A stretch of 64,000 bases of DNA from Spirosoma panaciterrae DSM 21099 (GTDB taxonomy: Bacteria > Bacteroidota > Bacteroidia > Cytophagales > Spirosomataceae): the NCBI RefSeq assembly GCF_000374025.1, contig NZ_KB893181.1, positions 72,034-136,033 of the forward strand, given 5' to 3'. The position numbers and the translations under genes are program-made. The stretch's first letter is position 1. Each line of letters begins with the position of its first letter. Below, in pieces: positions 8,263 to 16,431 of the stretch. The notes beneath the pieces were generated by a model. The model was not told the DNA's origin, made no database searches, and worked only from the letters and a program-made list of their open reading frames with translations.

Positions 8263-8823
8263 ATGAAAAACTATTCGATTGCAAATGGCTGCCTGGTAGC
8301 CATCATGATTCTTTGTGCCTTTACGGCACCGCTGGCGAAACGAAAAATTATGGCCGATAAAGCCGCTTCGACGGTTACGTATGCGGCCAAACACCCACTT
8401 CATAGCTGGGAGGGTATTAGCCACGATGTCAATTGTGCGATGATCTATAATGACGACACCAAGCAGCCCGAAACCGTAGCTGTTTCCATCAAAGTAGCCT
8501 CGTTCGATAGTGACAACAACAACCGGGATTCGCACGCCGTGGAAGCCATGGAAGGCATCAAATACCCGAATGTCACCTTTACCAGTTCAGATATTAAAAC
8601 AGGCGACAATGGTACGTTGATCGCCAAGGGAACGCTTACCTTTCATGGCGTTGCCAAACCCGTTACGCTACACGCTACCCGCAAAGATGCCGGGAATAAG
8701 ATGACGCTGACGGGCGAATTTCCGGTGAATATGACCGACCATAACATTGAGCGACCTTCGCTGATGGGATTAAAAACCGAAGATGCCATGGTGCTGCGGT
8801 TCAACGTCGTATTCAGTTTATGA
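8263..8823 (+). CDS. YceI family periplasmic protein
   Basis: 186 residues with an N-terminal signal segment. The lipocalin-like YceI fold is recognisable by TVTYAAKHPLHSWEG, the FDSDNNNRDSHAVEAMEG block, YPNVTFTSSDI and the GTLTFHGVAKPVTL strand pair, ending LRFNVVFSL. Characterised relatives (TT1927b, YceI) bind long isoprenoid or polyprenyl chains in a barrel. It is last in the run with the Rieske lipoprotein and the His-rich membrane protein (4-base gap to the latter), which suggests quinone or isoprenoid handling in an extracytoplasmic electron path. Ligand is unknown. Confidence 0.88.
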   Translation: MKNYSIANGCLVAIMILCAFTAPLAKRKIMADKAASTVTYAAKHPLHSWEGISHDVNCAMIYNDDTKQPETVAVSIKVASFDSDNNNRDSHAVEAMEGIKYPNVTFTSSDIKTGDNGTLIAKGTLTFHGVAKPVTLHATRKDAGNKMTLTGEFPVNMTDHNIERPSLMGLKTEDAMVLRFNVVFSL

Positions 8824-8828
8824 ATATA

Positions 8829-8881
8829 TTGCGAAGAGCATGATTTACAGTCAATTGCTCTGTAGAGCATGCTCTTTGCAA
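8829..8881. terminator. hairpin after yceI-like gene
   Basis: A 14-bp stem with one G-T pair joins 8829-8842 and 8868-8881 around a 25-nt loop. No uninterrupted T-run follows, so it may be a weak terminator or RNA-stabilising structure separating the redox cluster from the serine hydrolase gene. Confidence 0.45.
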
Positions 8882-8897
8882 CCTGTTCATAAACGCC

Positions 8898-10391
8898 ATG
8901 AAAACATCCACTACCATTCTGCTCGTATTGAGCACCGTTTCGCTATGGGCTCAGCAACCCATCTCCTCCAAACGCCTTCAGGATTTTGATACGTATGTTG
9001 AAGCCGCCCGTCGCCAATGGAACGTGCCGGGTATGGCCATAACGGTCGTTAAGGACAACAAAGTAATTTTCAAGAAAGGGTATGGCGTTCGGGAGTTAGG
9101 CAAGCCCGATCGGGTCGATACCCAGACCCTGTTTGCGTGTGCCTCTACAACCAAGGCCATGACCGTTACCTTGCTGGGCCTGTTGGTCGATGAACATAAA
9201 CTCGCCTGGAACGATCCGGTGAGCAAATACCTGCCTGAGCTTCAATTGTATGACCCTTACGTGACCCGCGAGTTGCGCATTCGTGATTTGCTGATTCATG
9301 ATACAGGCATCGGAAGTACCGATTTCATGACGGGAGCTATGACCATTCCGGCCAATGAAATGTTTCTTCGAATGCGATTGGTGAAGCCCAGCTATTCGTT
9401 TCGGTCTGGATTTGCGTATCAGAATACATTCTACTCTGCCGCTGGCCGAATTATTGAGCGAATTACCGGCAAAACCTGGGCCGACTTTCTGAAGGAACGC
9501 GTGTTCAATCCCCTGGGTATGACCCGTACGGCTCCCAAACGCAGCTACATTAAAGACGACAATCAAACCCGGCCGCACTACAGCATCAACGATACGATTC
9601 GTGCCATTGACTACGGTACAGATAGCGAAATTGGTTCGGCAGGGGCCGTCTGGTCGTCGGCTGATGACATTAGCAAATGGATTATCTGTATGCTGGACAG
9701 CAGTAAATATCGAGGAGGTCGTTTGCTAAAGCCTGAAACCTGGACGGAAATGTTTACCCCTCAAACGTTTTTCCCGGAAGATGAATACCCAACCATGTCG
9801 GTCCTGAAACCCAATTGGCGAACGTACGGACTAGGATGGTATCAGCATGATTATAAGGGGCATAAAGTCAATTTTCATACGGGGAGCCTGGCAGGACTGA
9901 CGGCTATTACTGGGCAATTGCCCGACGAAAAACTGGGCGTTTACATCTTCGGCAATTTAGATCATGCCGAAGTACGCCATGCACTGATGTACAAAACTTT
10001 CGATTGGTTTGCTCTGGGAGGGCAGCGGGATTGGAGTACGGAGTTTAAGGGATTGTATGATGGCCTGAAGAAGAAAAGAAAGCAGGCTATCAACGAGTTC
10101 TACGAAGACCGCGTAAAAAATACGTCGCCCGTTTTGCCATTAGCATCGTATGCCGGAACCTATTCCAGTCCATTGTATGGGCAGGCCGAAGTGCGTGTGC
10201 AAGGGGATGGTCTCAGTGTAGACATCAATAAGGGCAGTTTGCAGGCTAGTCTGGCACACTGGCACTACGATACCTTTTATGGGCCCTACAAGAAAGCCTG
10301 GTACGGGGAGGCACAGGCCCGGTTTCTGTTTGATAAAATGGGAAAGGTGGATAAACTGCTGATGGATGGGCTTGAGTTTACAAAAGAGTAA
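8898..10391 (+). CDS. serine hydrolase, beta-lactamase/penicillin-binding-protein fold (class C type)
   Basis: 497 residues with a signal peptide ending SLWAQQ. The SxxK nucleophile motif is STTK at 83-86, the YxN motif is YQN at 174-176, and HTGSLAG serves as the third motif (KTG-like). The last 100 residues form an accessory beta domain of the type found behind this catalytic domain (DUF3471-like). Periplasmic or secreted; substrates of such proteins range from esters to D-amino acid peptides, so a drug-resistance role cannot be read from sequence. It is monocistronic by spacing. Confidence 0.9.
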   Translation: MKTSTTILLVLSTVSLWAQQPISSKRLQDFDTYVEAARRQWNVPGMAITVVKDNKVIFKKGYGVRELGKPDRVDTQTLFACASTTKAMTVTLLGLLVDEHKLAWNDPVSKYLPELQLYDPYVTRELRIRDLLIHDTGIGSTDFMTGAMTIPANEMFLRMRLVKPSYSFRSGFAYQNTFYSAAGRIIERITGKTWADFLKERVFNPLGMTRTAPKRSYIKDDNQTRPHYSINDTIRAIDYGTDSEIGSAGAVWSSADDISKWIICMLDSSKYRGGRLLKPETWTEMFTPQTFFPEDEYPTMSVLKPNWRTYGLGWYQHDYKGHKVNFHTGSLAGLTAITGQLPDEKLGVYIFGNLDHAEVRHALMYKTFDWFALGGQRDWSTEFKGLYDGLKKKRKQAINEFYEDRVKNTSPVLPLASYAGTYSSPLYGQAEVRVQGDGLSVDINKGSLQASLAHWHYDTFYGPYKKAWYGEAQARFLFDKMGKVDKLLMDGLEFTKE

Positions 10392-10443
10392 GCATAGGCC
10401 GTAACTACAGGTTTTCCTTCGTTAAAATATAGGTTTTCCCGGA

Positions 10444-10474
10444 TTGAATATGGCGGACCTATAGTCGACCTTTG
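10444..10474 (+). promoter_or_regulatory. near-consensus -33/-7 promoter
   Basis: TTG at 10444-10446, a 20-base spacer, then GACCTTTG at 10467-10474, one base off TAnnTTTG. It stands 31 bases before the start of the membrane transporter gene. Confidence 0.45.
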
Positions 10475-10504
10475 TCCTGTTCAACTTCTTGATTGACAGG
10501 TACT

Positions 10505-11593
10505 ATGCGTAGGTTATATCATTCATCAGCAAGAACTGACCGTTACCAGCCGGCAGTGTTGGCACTGGGCCTGGGGCACGGGTTTTCGGACGCGGCAGCC
10601 GGTTATCTGATCGGAAGTTTATCGGCGGGTAGGTTAGTTGCAGAGCTGGGAGCGGCCATCATGGTATATAATCTGTTGGCCTTTGGTGGTCAGTTGCCCG
10701 CTGGAATCTGGCTCGATGGAGTTCGTTCCTATCGTGAGTCGGCCGTTGGCTCATTGCTGGGTATGGTCGTAGCGTTGATATTGCTGGTGAATGGTTGGAT
10801 ATGGCCTGCCGTTGTACTGGCCGGGCTAAGTTCGGCGATCTATCATGTAGCTGGGGGGGCCATAACGTTGGCCAGCTTTCCGGAAAAATCTCGGTTTGTA
10901 GGCATTTTTTCAGCCTTTGGAGTAATGGGTCTGGCGCTGGGTGGATGGTGTGGGGCTATGCATTGCACAGGTGTCACCTATCTGCTTATAGGAGGGCTCA
11001 CAACTATAGCTCTGATGGTTGGCAAGGTCCCTGTTCCCATGACCCAGAAAGCTCTGATAACCCAGGATAAGCCGCAACTGGATACGCATGATTATCTGAT
11101 GATTTTGTTGCTAACGGCCATTGCTCTCCGGTCGGCAGTCTGGAATGTAATTCAGTTGCTTTACGCACAGCAATATGACTGGCTTCTGTATATCGCCCTG
11201 GCTGCTATGGTGGGTAAATTGATCGGTGGTTGGCTAACCGACCGAATCCCCTGGAAACCGTATGCACTTGTGGCGCTGGCTATTGCTCTGCCTGCACTCG
11301 GCTGGGGATATCGCCGATTATTCTGGTTAATGCTCGGAACGGGGCTTCTGCAATCATTGACCCCCGTGAGTGTCGTGGCTTTACAGCGACTATTTCCGAA
11401 TACACCAGCCACCGTTAGCGGGGCCACATTCGGACTAGCCATTGCCTTAGGCGGCTTAGTCTCATTTATTCCGCTGGGTTCTTATTTCTCGCTGTATACG
11501 CAGTTGTTGCTGTTGGGTATCCTGAGCTGGTGTCTGTACTACTCGTTCTGGTCGGTTGATCATCGTCGGTCAGTCTTGAATAAGGAGCGGTAA
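10505..11593 (+). CDS. polytopic membrane protein, probable MFS-type transporter
   Basis: 362 residues, nearly all in hydrophobic segments; I count about ten to eleven helices. The opening LALGLGHGFSDAAAGYLIG and the mid-protein loop WLTDRIPWKPYALVALAIAL, with the GxLxDR-like block before a helix, suggest the major facilitator fold. The first half has a similar block at GIWLDGVRSYRES. No substrate can be inferred. The start is ATG 10505 rather than an in-frame TTG four codons earlier; an N-terminal polar segment remains. Small membrane-protein genes follow on the same strand. Confidence 0.65.
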   Translation: MRRLYHSSARTDRYQPAVLALGLGHGFSDAAAGYLIGSLSAGRLVAELGAAIMVYNLLAFGGQLPAGIWLDGVRSYRESAVGSLLGMVVALILLVNGWIWPAVVLAGLSSAIYHVAGGAITLASFPEKSRFVGIFSAFGVMGLALGGWCGAMHCTGVTYLLIGGLTTIALMVGKVPVPMTQKALITQDKPQLDTHDYLMILLLTAIALRSAVWNVIQLLYAQQYDWLLYIALAAMVGKLIGGWLTDRIPWKPYALVALAIALPALGWGYRRLFWLMLGTGLLQSLTPVSVVALQRLFPNTPATVSGATFGLAIALGGLVSFIPLGSYFSLYTQLLLLGILSWCLYYSFWSVDHRRSVLNKER

Positions 11594-11629
11594 GCCCTAT
11601 TGCTTACTGGGCTTTAACCCGCTAAAATC

Positions 11630-11809
11630 ATGAAAAAATATAGCCTGACCTTGCTCTTTTTCGCCAGCTTTTTGAAGGTATTTGCTGATCATATACCCGG
11701 TCCTGAATCAACCGAACCTTCCATGCTGACAAATATACTAGTGATCGGGGTATTTGCTGTAGTGATGCTACTGATCGTCCGGCGAGTTCGGAAACGCAGA
11801 ATTAAATGA
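11630..11809 (+). CDS. small membrane protein, 59 aa, paralogue of the next gene
   Basis: Unrecognised. It has a signal-like N-terminus (MKKYSLTLLFFASFLKVFAD), a 15-residue polar stretch, one membrane helix (MLTNILVIGVFAVVMLLIV) and a basic tail RRVRKRRIK. The layout and tail match the neighbour at 11864-12052: signal, short Pro/Asn-rich stretch, helix, RVRKRK. It begins 36 bases after the transporter stop and likely belongs to the same transcript. It is shorter than common gene-calling cut-offs, but the paralogy supports it as real. Confidence 0.65.
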   Translation: MKKYSLTLLFFASFLKVFADHIPGPESTEPSMLTNILVIGVFAVVMLLIVRRVRKRRIK

Positions 11810-11863
11810 TAAATTATACCTGATAATCAATAGTTTTATTGCTAACTCCTATCAATTGCTCCC

Positions 11864-12052
11864 ATGAAAAAACGCTCACTGATTCTGATGCTACTGAGTT
11901 TATGCTCATCGGTTTTCGCCGATCTCCCTGGCGCAAACCACCGTGGAAGTCTAAACAGCGACACAATACCAAACGGTATATTGATAATTGGTGTCCTGGC
12001 AGTAGTCGTTCTGTTCGTCATTTGGCGAGTTCGTAAGCGTAAACAAATGTGA
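11864..12052 (+). CDS. small membrane protein, 62 aa, tandem paralogue
   Basis: Unrecognised. It has a cleavable-looking signal (LILMLLSLCSSVFAD), a polar spacer with GANHRGSLNSD, a helix ILIIGVLAVVVLFVI and a basic tail WRVRKRKQM. It is the tandem paralogue of the 59-residue protein upstream; the FADxxPG context and helix-plus-RVRKR tail line up. The tail would be cytoplasmic and the short segment outside. The next gene begins 27 bases downstream and also ends in a helix with a basic tail. Confidence 0.7.
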   Translation: MKKRSLILMLLSLCSSVFADLPGANHRGSLNSDTIPNGILIIGVLAVVVLFVIWRVRKRKQM

Positions 12053-12079
12053 TTGGCTGTCGGAAATTGGTTTATTCCT

Positions 12080-12736
12080 ATGAATACCTGGCGATTTTTT
12101 CTGCTTTGCTTGTGTTTTTCAAGCGACATTCCGACGCTTCGGGCTGATATTATTCCTGCTGGACAACGTCGGGTTGATGCCTGTTTTCGATTGGCCAATG
12201 TAGACCAGTATCCCAATTACGTATTTCTGGCGTATATACAGCAGCGGTTTGGCGATACGTATACGCTACTCAACTCGGATCGCTGTATCGGATTGGGCAA
12301 GCAGAGTTCGGCTAGTATTTATGCCATTGCTAAAGAGAAATTTAAAGAGGAGGCTATCCGACTGGAAGGGACATTCGATTCGGAGAAGTCGCGCCAGCAG
12401 TTAAGGACCTATTTCAACGAAAATCCTAATTTAATGCGAGCTGATTTAACCGTTTATCCTCACGATTTTATTCCTGAGTCAGACTCTGCCCTCGCGGTGG
12501 AGGATGTTCTTGTCATCAAGTCGTTAACATCCGATACGCTTATCCTGGGTTACGATAGCGCTATTTTCGCCTATGCTAGTGGCCGGAAGGACAAGCGTAT
12601 CTGGGATGAAATTGGGGTGGCGAATGCGGGGAGCGAACAGGCGTTTTTGGGGGATAGTCGGCTCTGGTTAACGGTCGGAGGAATTGCCCTGCTCATGTTA
12701 GTGGCTATCCTGTATGCTCGAAATCGAAAACGCTGA
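12080..12736 (+). CDS. membrane-anchored extracytoplasmic protein of unknown function
   Basis: 218 residues from ATG 12080; a TTG nine codons upstream would precede the signal peptide with a polar run. Signal peptide (RFFLLCLCFSSDIPTLRA), an extracytoplasmic domain of about 165 residues with two cysteines (DACFRLAN, DRCIGLG) that could pair, then a C-terminal helix LTVGGIALLMLVAIL and basic tail YARNRKR. I do not recognise the family. Its C-terminal anchor resembles the two small proteins upstream. Its stop overlaps the next start by one base (TGATG), so translation is coupled. Confidence 0.7.
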   Translation: MNTWRFFLLCLCFSSDIPTLRADIIPAGQRRVDACFRLANVDQYPNYVFLAYIQQRFGDTYTLLNSDRCIGLGKQSSASIYAIAKEKFKEEAIRLEGTFDSEKSRQQLRTYFNENPNLMRADLTVYPHDFIPESDSALAVEDVLVIKSLTSDTLILGYDSAIFAYASGRKDKRIWDEIGVANAGSEQAFLGDSRLWLTVGGIALLMLVAILYARNRKR

Positions 12737-13041
12737 TGTGGATTTACCTGGTCAAAACCTGGTTGGTCGAAATACCGCTACTGTTCCTGTTTATCCGAAA
12801 ACGGGATACACTCCTGAATATTTTGGGTCTGGGGTTGCTGATCAGCGCATCGACCTGGCCGTTTCTGATCTATTACTGGTATACCTTCGGTGGGAATATT
12901 TTCCTGCTCGAAGGGTTGGTATCGTTGGTTGAGAGCTTTTGGGTGCGTTCGTTATGGAAGACCTCTTGGGTTTACAGTCTGCTGGTCGGTTTCACGTGCA
13001 ATATCGTCAGTTTCGGGCTGGGCTGGCTGGGTTGGATTTGA
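12736..13041 (+). CDS. small polytopic membrane protein, 101 aa
   Basis: Unrecognised; three predicted helices ([56 protein letters not shown]). It is Trp/Leu-rich with no polar domain. It starts inside the previous stop codon, so it depends on that gene for translation. Its last 90 bases overlap the end of the convergent MFS gene, an unusually long antisense overlap. Together with the three genes upstream it forms a compact four-gene membrane cluster. Confidence 0.65.
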   Translation: MWIYLVKTWLVEIPLLFLFIRKRDTLLNILGLGLLISASTWPFLIYYWYTFGGNIFLLEGLVSLVESFWVRSLWKTSWVYSLLVGFTCNIVSFGLGWLGWI

Positions 13042-14259
13042 CTCGGTAGCCATATTCCGCCTGAAGCCACGGCGGGCCAGAAACGCACTAATAATAACCA
13101 GTACAGAGCCTAAAAAATAAGGCGCTCCGGGTAGATAAACGGGCGCTTTGGGCGACGTAAAGTACGAAAACAGGTTAGTCATAATCAGCGGTCCGAAAAT
13201 AGACGTCGTACTGGTCAGACTGGTTAGCGCTCCCTGTAACTCCCCCTGCTCATTGGCCGGAACCTGGGTAGAAATAATGCCCTGAACCGATGGCCCTGCA
13301 ATACCCCCCATGGCATAAACGGCCATAAATGCGAACATCATCCAGCTTTGAGTGGCTAATGCGAACAGCAAAAAACCAACGGCACTGAATATCAGTCCGA
13401 CGTATACCGACCGCTGTTGACCCAACTTAGGAATAATGATTCGGGTAAGGCCACCCTGTACAATGGCAAACGAGAGGCCAATGGCAGCCAGCGACAGCCC
13501 AACGGTTTTTTCGTCCCACTTGAATTTCTCCATCGTGTAGAACGTCCAGGTGCCCTGTACGGCAAAACCGGCTATGTAGATCAGTACCAGCGAGGCTACC
13601 AGGCCCAGAATAACCGGGTATTTACCAAGCCGCATCAACGAACCGACGGGATTGGCGCGTTTCCAGTCGAACGGACGGCGGTGGGCTTCGTCAAGCGATT
13701 CGGGCAGGATAAACAGGCCGTACAGGAAATTAATCATGGTGAGGCCAGCCGCGACGAAAAACGGAACTCTGGGCCCATATTGTCCTAAAAAGCCACCGAC
13801 AGCAGGCCCCAGAATAAACCCTACCCCAAAGGCCGCACCCACCAGACCGAAGTTTTGTGCCCGCTTTTCGGGAGGACTTACATCGGCAATGTAAGCTGTA
13901 GCGGTTGTAAAACTGGCTCCTGTAATACCAGCTAAAACCCGCCCGATAAACAACCAGCCAATGCTGGGGGCAAATCCCTGTAGAATGTAATCTAATCCAA
14001 AACCGAATAAGGAAAACAACAACACAGGCCGACGGCCATAGCGGTCGCTCAATCCACCCAGAATAGGGGAGAACAGAAACTGCATGGCTGCGTAGGAAAA
14101 TGTCAGCCAGCCCCCCCAGCTTGCCGCCTGACTGATGTTACCATGAATGAGCTGTTCAATCAGTTTCGGAAAAACGGGAATAATAATCCCCAAGCCCGTC
14201 ACATCGATCAGTAACGTGATAAAAATAAAGATCAGGGCAGGTGCGGTGCGCTTTTTCAT
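12952..14259 (-). CDS. MFS transporter, TCR/Tet family
   Basis: 435 residues, 12 membrane helices. The N-terminal helix [18 protein letters not shown] and loop 2-3 [14 protein letters not shown] are signatures of the drug:H+ antiporter (TetA/TCR) group; the motif-C-like block [17 protein letters not shown] is in helix 5. It probably exports a hydrophobic compound by proton antiport; the substrate is unknown. The last 30 residues (Pro/Gln/Thr-rich) are unlike a transporter core and lie in the 90-base overlap with the convergent gene. A long hairpin separates its start from dnaN upstream on the same strand. Confidence 0.9.
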   Translation of the reverse strand: MKKRTAPALIFIFITLLIDVTGLGIIIPVFPKLIEQLIHGNISQAASWGGWLTFSYAAMQFLFSPILGGLSDRYGRRPVLLFSLFGFGLDYILQGFAPSIGWLFIGRVLAGITGASFTTATAYIADVSPPEKRAQNFGLVGAAFGVGFILGPAVGGFLGQYGPRVPFFVAAGLTMINFLYGLFILPESLDEAHRRPFDWKRANPVGSLMRLGKYPVILGLVASLVLIYIAGFAVQGTWTFYTMEKFKWDEKTVGLSLAAIGLSFAIVQGGLTRIIIPKLGQQRSVYVGLIFSAVGFLLFALATQSWMMFAFMAVYAMGGIAGPSVQGIISTQVPANEQGELQGALTSLTSTTSIFGPLIMTNLFSYFTSPKAPVYLPGAPYFLGSVLVIISAFLARRGFRRNMATESNPTQPAQPETDDIARETDQQTVNPRGLP

Positions 14260-14273
14260 AAGAGGGGAAAAAG

Positions 14274-14350
14274 GGGAGAAAGGGAGGAAAGGGACGAAGG
14301 AGGAGAGCTATCAATCCTTTCCTTCTTCGTCCCTTTCCTCCCTTTCTCCC
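14274..14350. repeat. intergenic hairpin C, purine/pyrimidine arms
   Basis: A perfect 26-bp stem pairs 14274-14299 with 14325-14350 around 25 nt. The left arm is almost pure purine (GGGAGAAAGGGAGGAAAGGG...). It fills the gap between dnaN (stop 14354) and the transporter gene. It shares the design of the other intergenic hairpins but lacks the GCTGRCG core. Confidence 0.85.
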
Positions 14351-14353
14351 TTT

Positions 14354-15475
14354 TTATGCGTATGTATTCAACATCACAGGCATCACCAGCATCAGGATGT
14401 CTTCGTTTTCTTCTTTATCGGCTGGGATCAGCAGGCCAGCGCGGTTTGGAGCCGACATCTCCAGCGAAATCATTTTGGCGCTGAGATTGCTCAGTACTTC
14501 CGACAACAGTTTGGCATTGAATCCGATTTCCATCGGATCACCGTCGTATTCGCAAAGCAGCTTTTCATTGGCCTCATTTGAGTAGTCCAGATCTTCGGCT
14601 GAGATGGTCAGCGAGTTGGCCTTGAGCGTCAACCGAATCTGGTGGGTAGTCCGGTTGGCGTAGATCATAATCCGCTTGAGCGAGTTTAGCAAATCCGTCC
14701 GGCCGATGGTCATTACATTCGGGTTGTTGGTCGGAATCGCGTTTTCGTAATCCGGGAACCGCTCGTCGATCAGTCGACAGATCAGTTTTGTAGGGCCAAA
14801 CGTAAAGGCGGCATTCGACTGACTAAACTCGGCTGTGACGGGGGTATTCTCCGGCAACGAGGCTTTTAGGAGTTGAAGCGCTTTACGAGGAATAATAATC
14901 GAGGTACTACCCGACGCACTGAGGTCGGTCCGGCGATACCGGATAAGCCGATGCCCGTCGGTGGCTACGAACGTAGCATTGTCGCTGGTAAGTTGCAACA
15001 GAACCCCCGTCATGGCCGGGCGAAGGTCGTCGGTGCTGGTGGCAAAAACGGTATTGTTAATAGCACCCAGCAGCACATCGGAAGTCATATCGACCGACAT
15101 GTTTTTGTTGACCGTAGGCAGTTTGGGGAAGTCAATCGGGTTTTCGCCCGACAGTTTGTAACGGCCGTTATCGGTCAGAATTTCGGTGCCAAAGGTTTCG
15201 GTATCTATGTTGATCGTAACCGGCTGTTCGGGCAGGCTGCGGAGGGTGTCAAGCAATAATTTGGCTGGAATCGCAATGGAACCGTTCTCGCTCGATTCAA
15301 CCGGAATCTGAGTTGTCATGGTTGTTTGCAGATCTGAAGCGGTTACCGTAAGGGTCCCATCCTCAATGCGAAACAGGAAGTTTTCGAGGATCGGAACAAT
15401 GGGATTGGTGGCCACGACGCCGTTAATATGCTGAAGGTTTTTTAGCAGGACAGACGAGGAAACTATAAATTTCAT
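14354..15475 (-). CDS. dnaN: DNA polymerase III beta subunit (sliding clamp)
   Basis: 373 residues, the standard clamp length, with three clamp domains. Recognisable blocks are SSSVLLKNLQHINGVV, PILENFLFRIEDGTLTVTASDLQ, the GRYKLSGENPIDFPKLP strand, and VFATSTDDLRPAMTGVLLQL in domain 2. The last residues PVMLNTY form the conserved C-terminal edge near the peptide-binding cleft. It encircles DNA and tethers polymerase and other partners. dnaA and oriC are not adjacent here, common in Bacteroidota. A consensus -7 element lies 40 bases upstream. Confidence 0.97.
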   Translation of the reverse strand: MKFIVSSSVLLKNLQHINGVVATNPIVPILENFLFRIEDGTLTVTASDLQTTMTTQIPVESSENGSIAIPAKLLLDTLRSLPEQPVTINIDTETFGTEILTDNGRYKLSGENPIDFPKLPTVNKNMSVDMTSDVLLGAINNTVFATSTDDLRPAMTGVLLQLTSDNATFVATDGHRLIRYRRTDLSASGSTSIIIPRKALQLLKASLPENTPVTAEFSQSNAAFTFGPTKLICRLIDERFPDYENAIPTNNPNVMTIGRTDLLNSLKRIMIYANRTTHQIRLTLKANSLTISAEDLDYSNEANEKLLCEYDGDPMEIGFNAKLLSEVLSNLSAKMISLEMSAPNRAGLLIPADKEENEDILMLVMPVMLNTYA

Positions 15476-15515
15476 AGGCCAGGTGTCTAAGTCGGTTTCT
15501 AGTGATATATAAAAG

Positions 15516-15523
15516 CAAAAGTA
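15516..15523 (-). promoter_or_regulatory. -7 element for dnaN
   Basis: The minus strand reads TACTTTTG, an exact TAnnTTTG match, 40 bases upstream of the dnaN ATG. No TTG element is seen at consensus spacing. Confidence 0.55.
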
Positions 15524-15585
15524 CGAAAAAAAGCCAACAGCCCGTGTATGTTTTTATAGAACCTTTCAGGGCTAAATAACCGTTA

Positions 15586-15670
15586 TAATGAGCGAAAGAG
15601 TGATTGAGCGAAAGAGCGAATGCCATCTGGCAGAAAAGGCTGCGCCAGCCATTCACTCTTTCGCTCATTA
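15586..15670. repeat. intergenic hairpin B with GGCTGGCGC core
   Basis: A perfect 18-bp stem pairs 15586-15603 with 15653-15670. The arms use the same GAGCGAAA/GAGTGA words as hairpin A at 1981. On the minus strand the arm is followed by GGCTGGCGCA (15641-15650). The loop has its own small stems, TGCCA/TGGCA and GGCTG/CAGCC. It ends 4 bases before the DUF2480 start, so it lies in that gene's leader. Confidence 0.82.
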
Positions 15671-15674
15671 AAAA

Positions 15675-16187
15675 ATGGAAGCTGAACTTGTTAATCGTGT
15701 TGCCAATAGCGGGCTGATTACGCTTGATCTGGAAGAGTATTACCATCCGGGTGAGCGGATTGTCTACGACCTGAAAGATAACCTCTTCATGGGTCTTATC
15801 CTGAAAGAGAAAGATTTTCGGGCCTTTCTGAAAGAGCACGACTGGAGCCAGTACACAGGCAAAAATGTAGCCATCACCTGTACTGAAGATGCGATCATTC
15901 CTACGTGGGCCTATATGCTCCTGACGCTGCAACTGCAACCCTACGCCAATACCATCGTGTTCGGCAGTCTGGCCGATCTGGAAGAAAAACTGTATTTCGA
16001 TGCCATTGCCCAAATTAACCCTGAAGACTATCGGGATGTGCGGGTGGTGGTGAAAGGTTGCTCGAAAGTACCAGTGCCCACTGCTGCGTATGTTGAACTG
16101 ACCCGCGTATTGCGCCCCGTAGTGCAAAGTCTGTTGTTTGGCGAACCATGCAGTACGGTGCCCCTTTATAAACGTCCGAAAGTATAG
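15675..16187 (+). CDS. DUF2480 family protein
   Basis: 170 residues, matching the full length of DUF2480, a soluble Bacteroidota-specific family of unknown function. Conserved blocks seen include NRVANSGLITLDLEEY, VYDLKDNLFMGLILKEKDFR, CTEDAIIPTWAYMLL and the ending PLYKRPK. There is no signal or membrane segment. The leader contains hairpin B directly before the ATG, and a Rho-independent terminator follows 107 bases after the stop, so it is probably a single-gene unit. Confidence 0.85.
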   Translation: MEAELVNRVANSGLITLDLEEYYHPGERIVYDLKDNLFMGLILKEKDFRAFLKEHDWSQYTGKNVAITCTEDAIIPTWAYMLLTLQLQPYANTIVFGSLADLEEKLYFDAIAQINPEDYRDVRVVVKGCSKVPVPTAAYVELTRVLRPVVQSLLFGEPCSTVPLYKRPKV

Positions 16188-16293
16188 ACTGTAACCCCTT
16201 TCCCTTTGCCCTCACAAACTGGAAGGTTTCACCTATAACTTGAGAGGGTCTGTGTCCTTACCGACCTTGGGTGGGAATTGGCTGATTTATGGT

Positions 16294-16320
16294 GCTTCAA
16301 GCGATTGAAGCGCTTTTTTT
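16294..16320 (+). terminator. Rho-independent terminator
   Basis: A 7-bp stem GCTTCAA/TTGAAGC (16294-16300 with 16305-16311) is followed by GC and seven T. It ends the DUF2480 transcript. Confidence 0.7.
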
Positions 16321-16431
16321 ATGCCTTTCAAAGCAAAATGACGCCGTCGGCAGAAGATTGGGTTTGATATTCACAGACTTTTAACATATTTGTTACTATT
16401 CCCTTCAACCAAATAGTCTTCTGCTTCCTAT

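Noticed and set aside
11592-11614. Terminator AAGCCC/GGGCTT after the transporter gene
   Set aside because: Only a 6-bp stem with an 11-nt loop and three T; read-through to the small membrane genes is more likely.
15423-16127. Long minus-strand open frame opposite the DUF2480 gene
   Set aside because: It crosses dnaN's start and a hairpin repeat, has no family features, and lies antisense to a conserved gene.
16188-16290. Possible riboswitch or small RNA after the DUF2480 gene
   Set aside because: No conserved aptamer features recognised; only an ordinary terminator follows.
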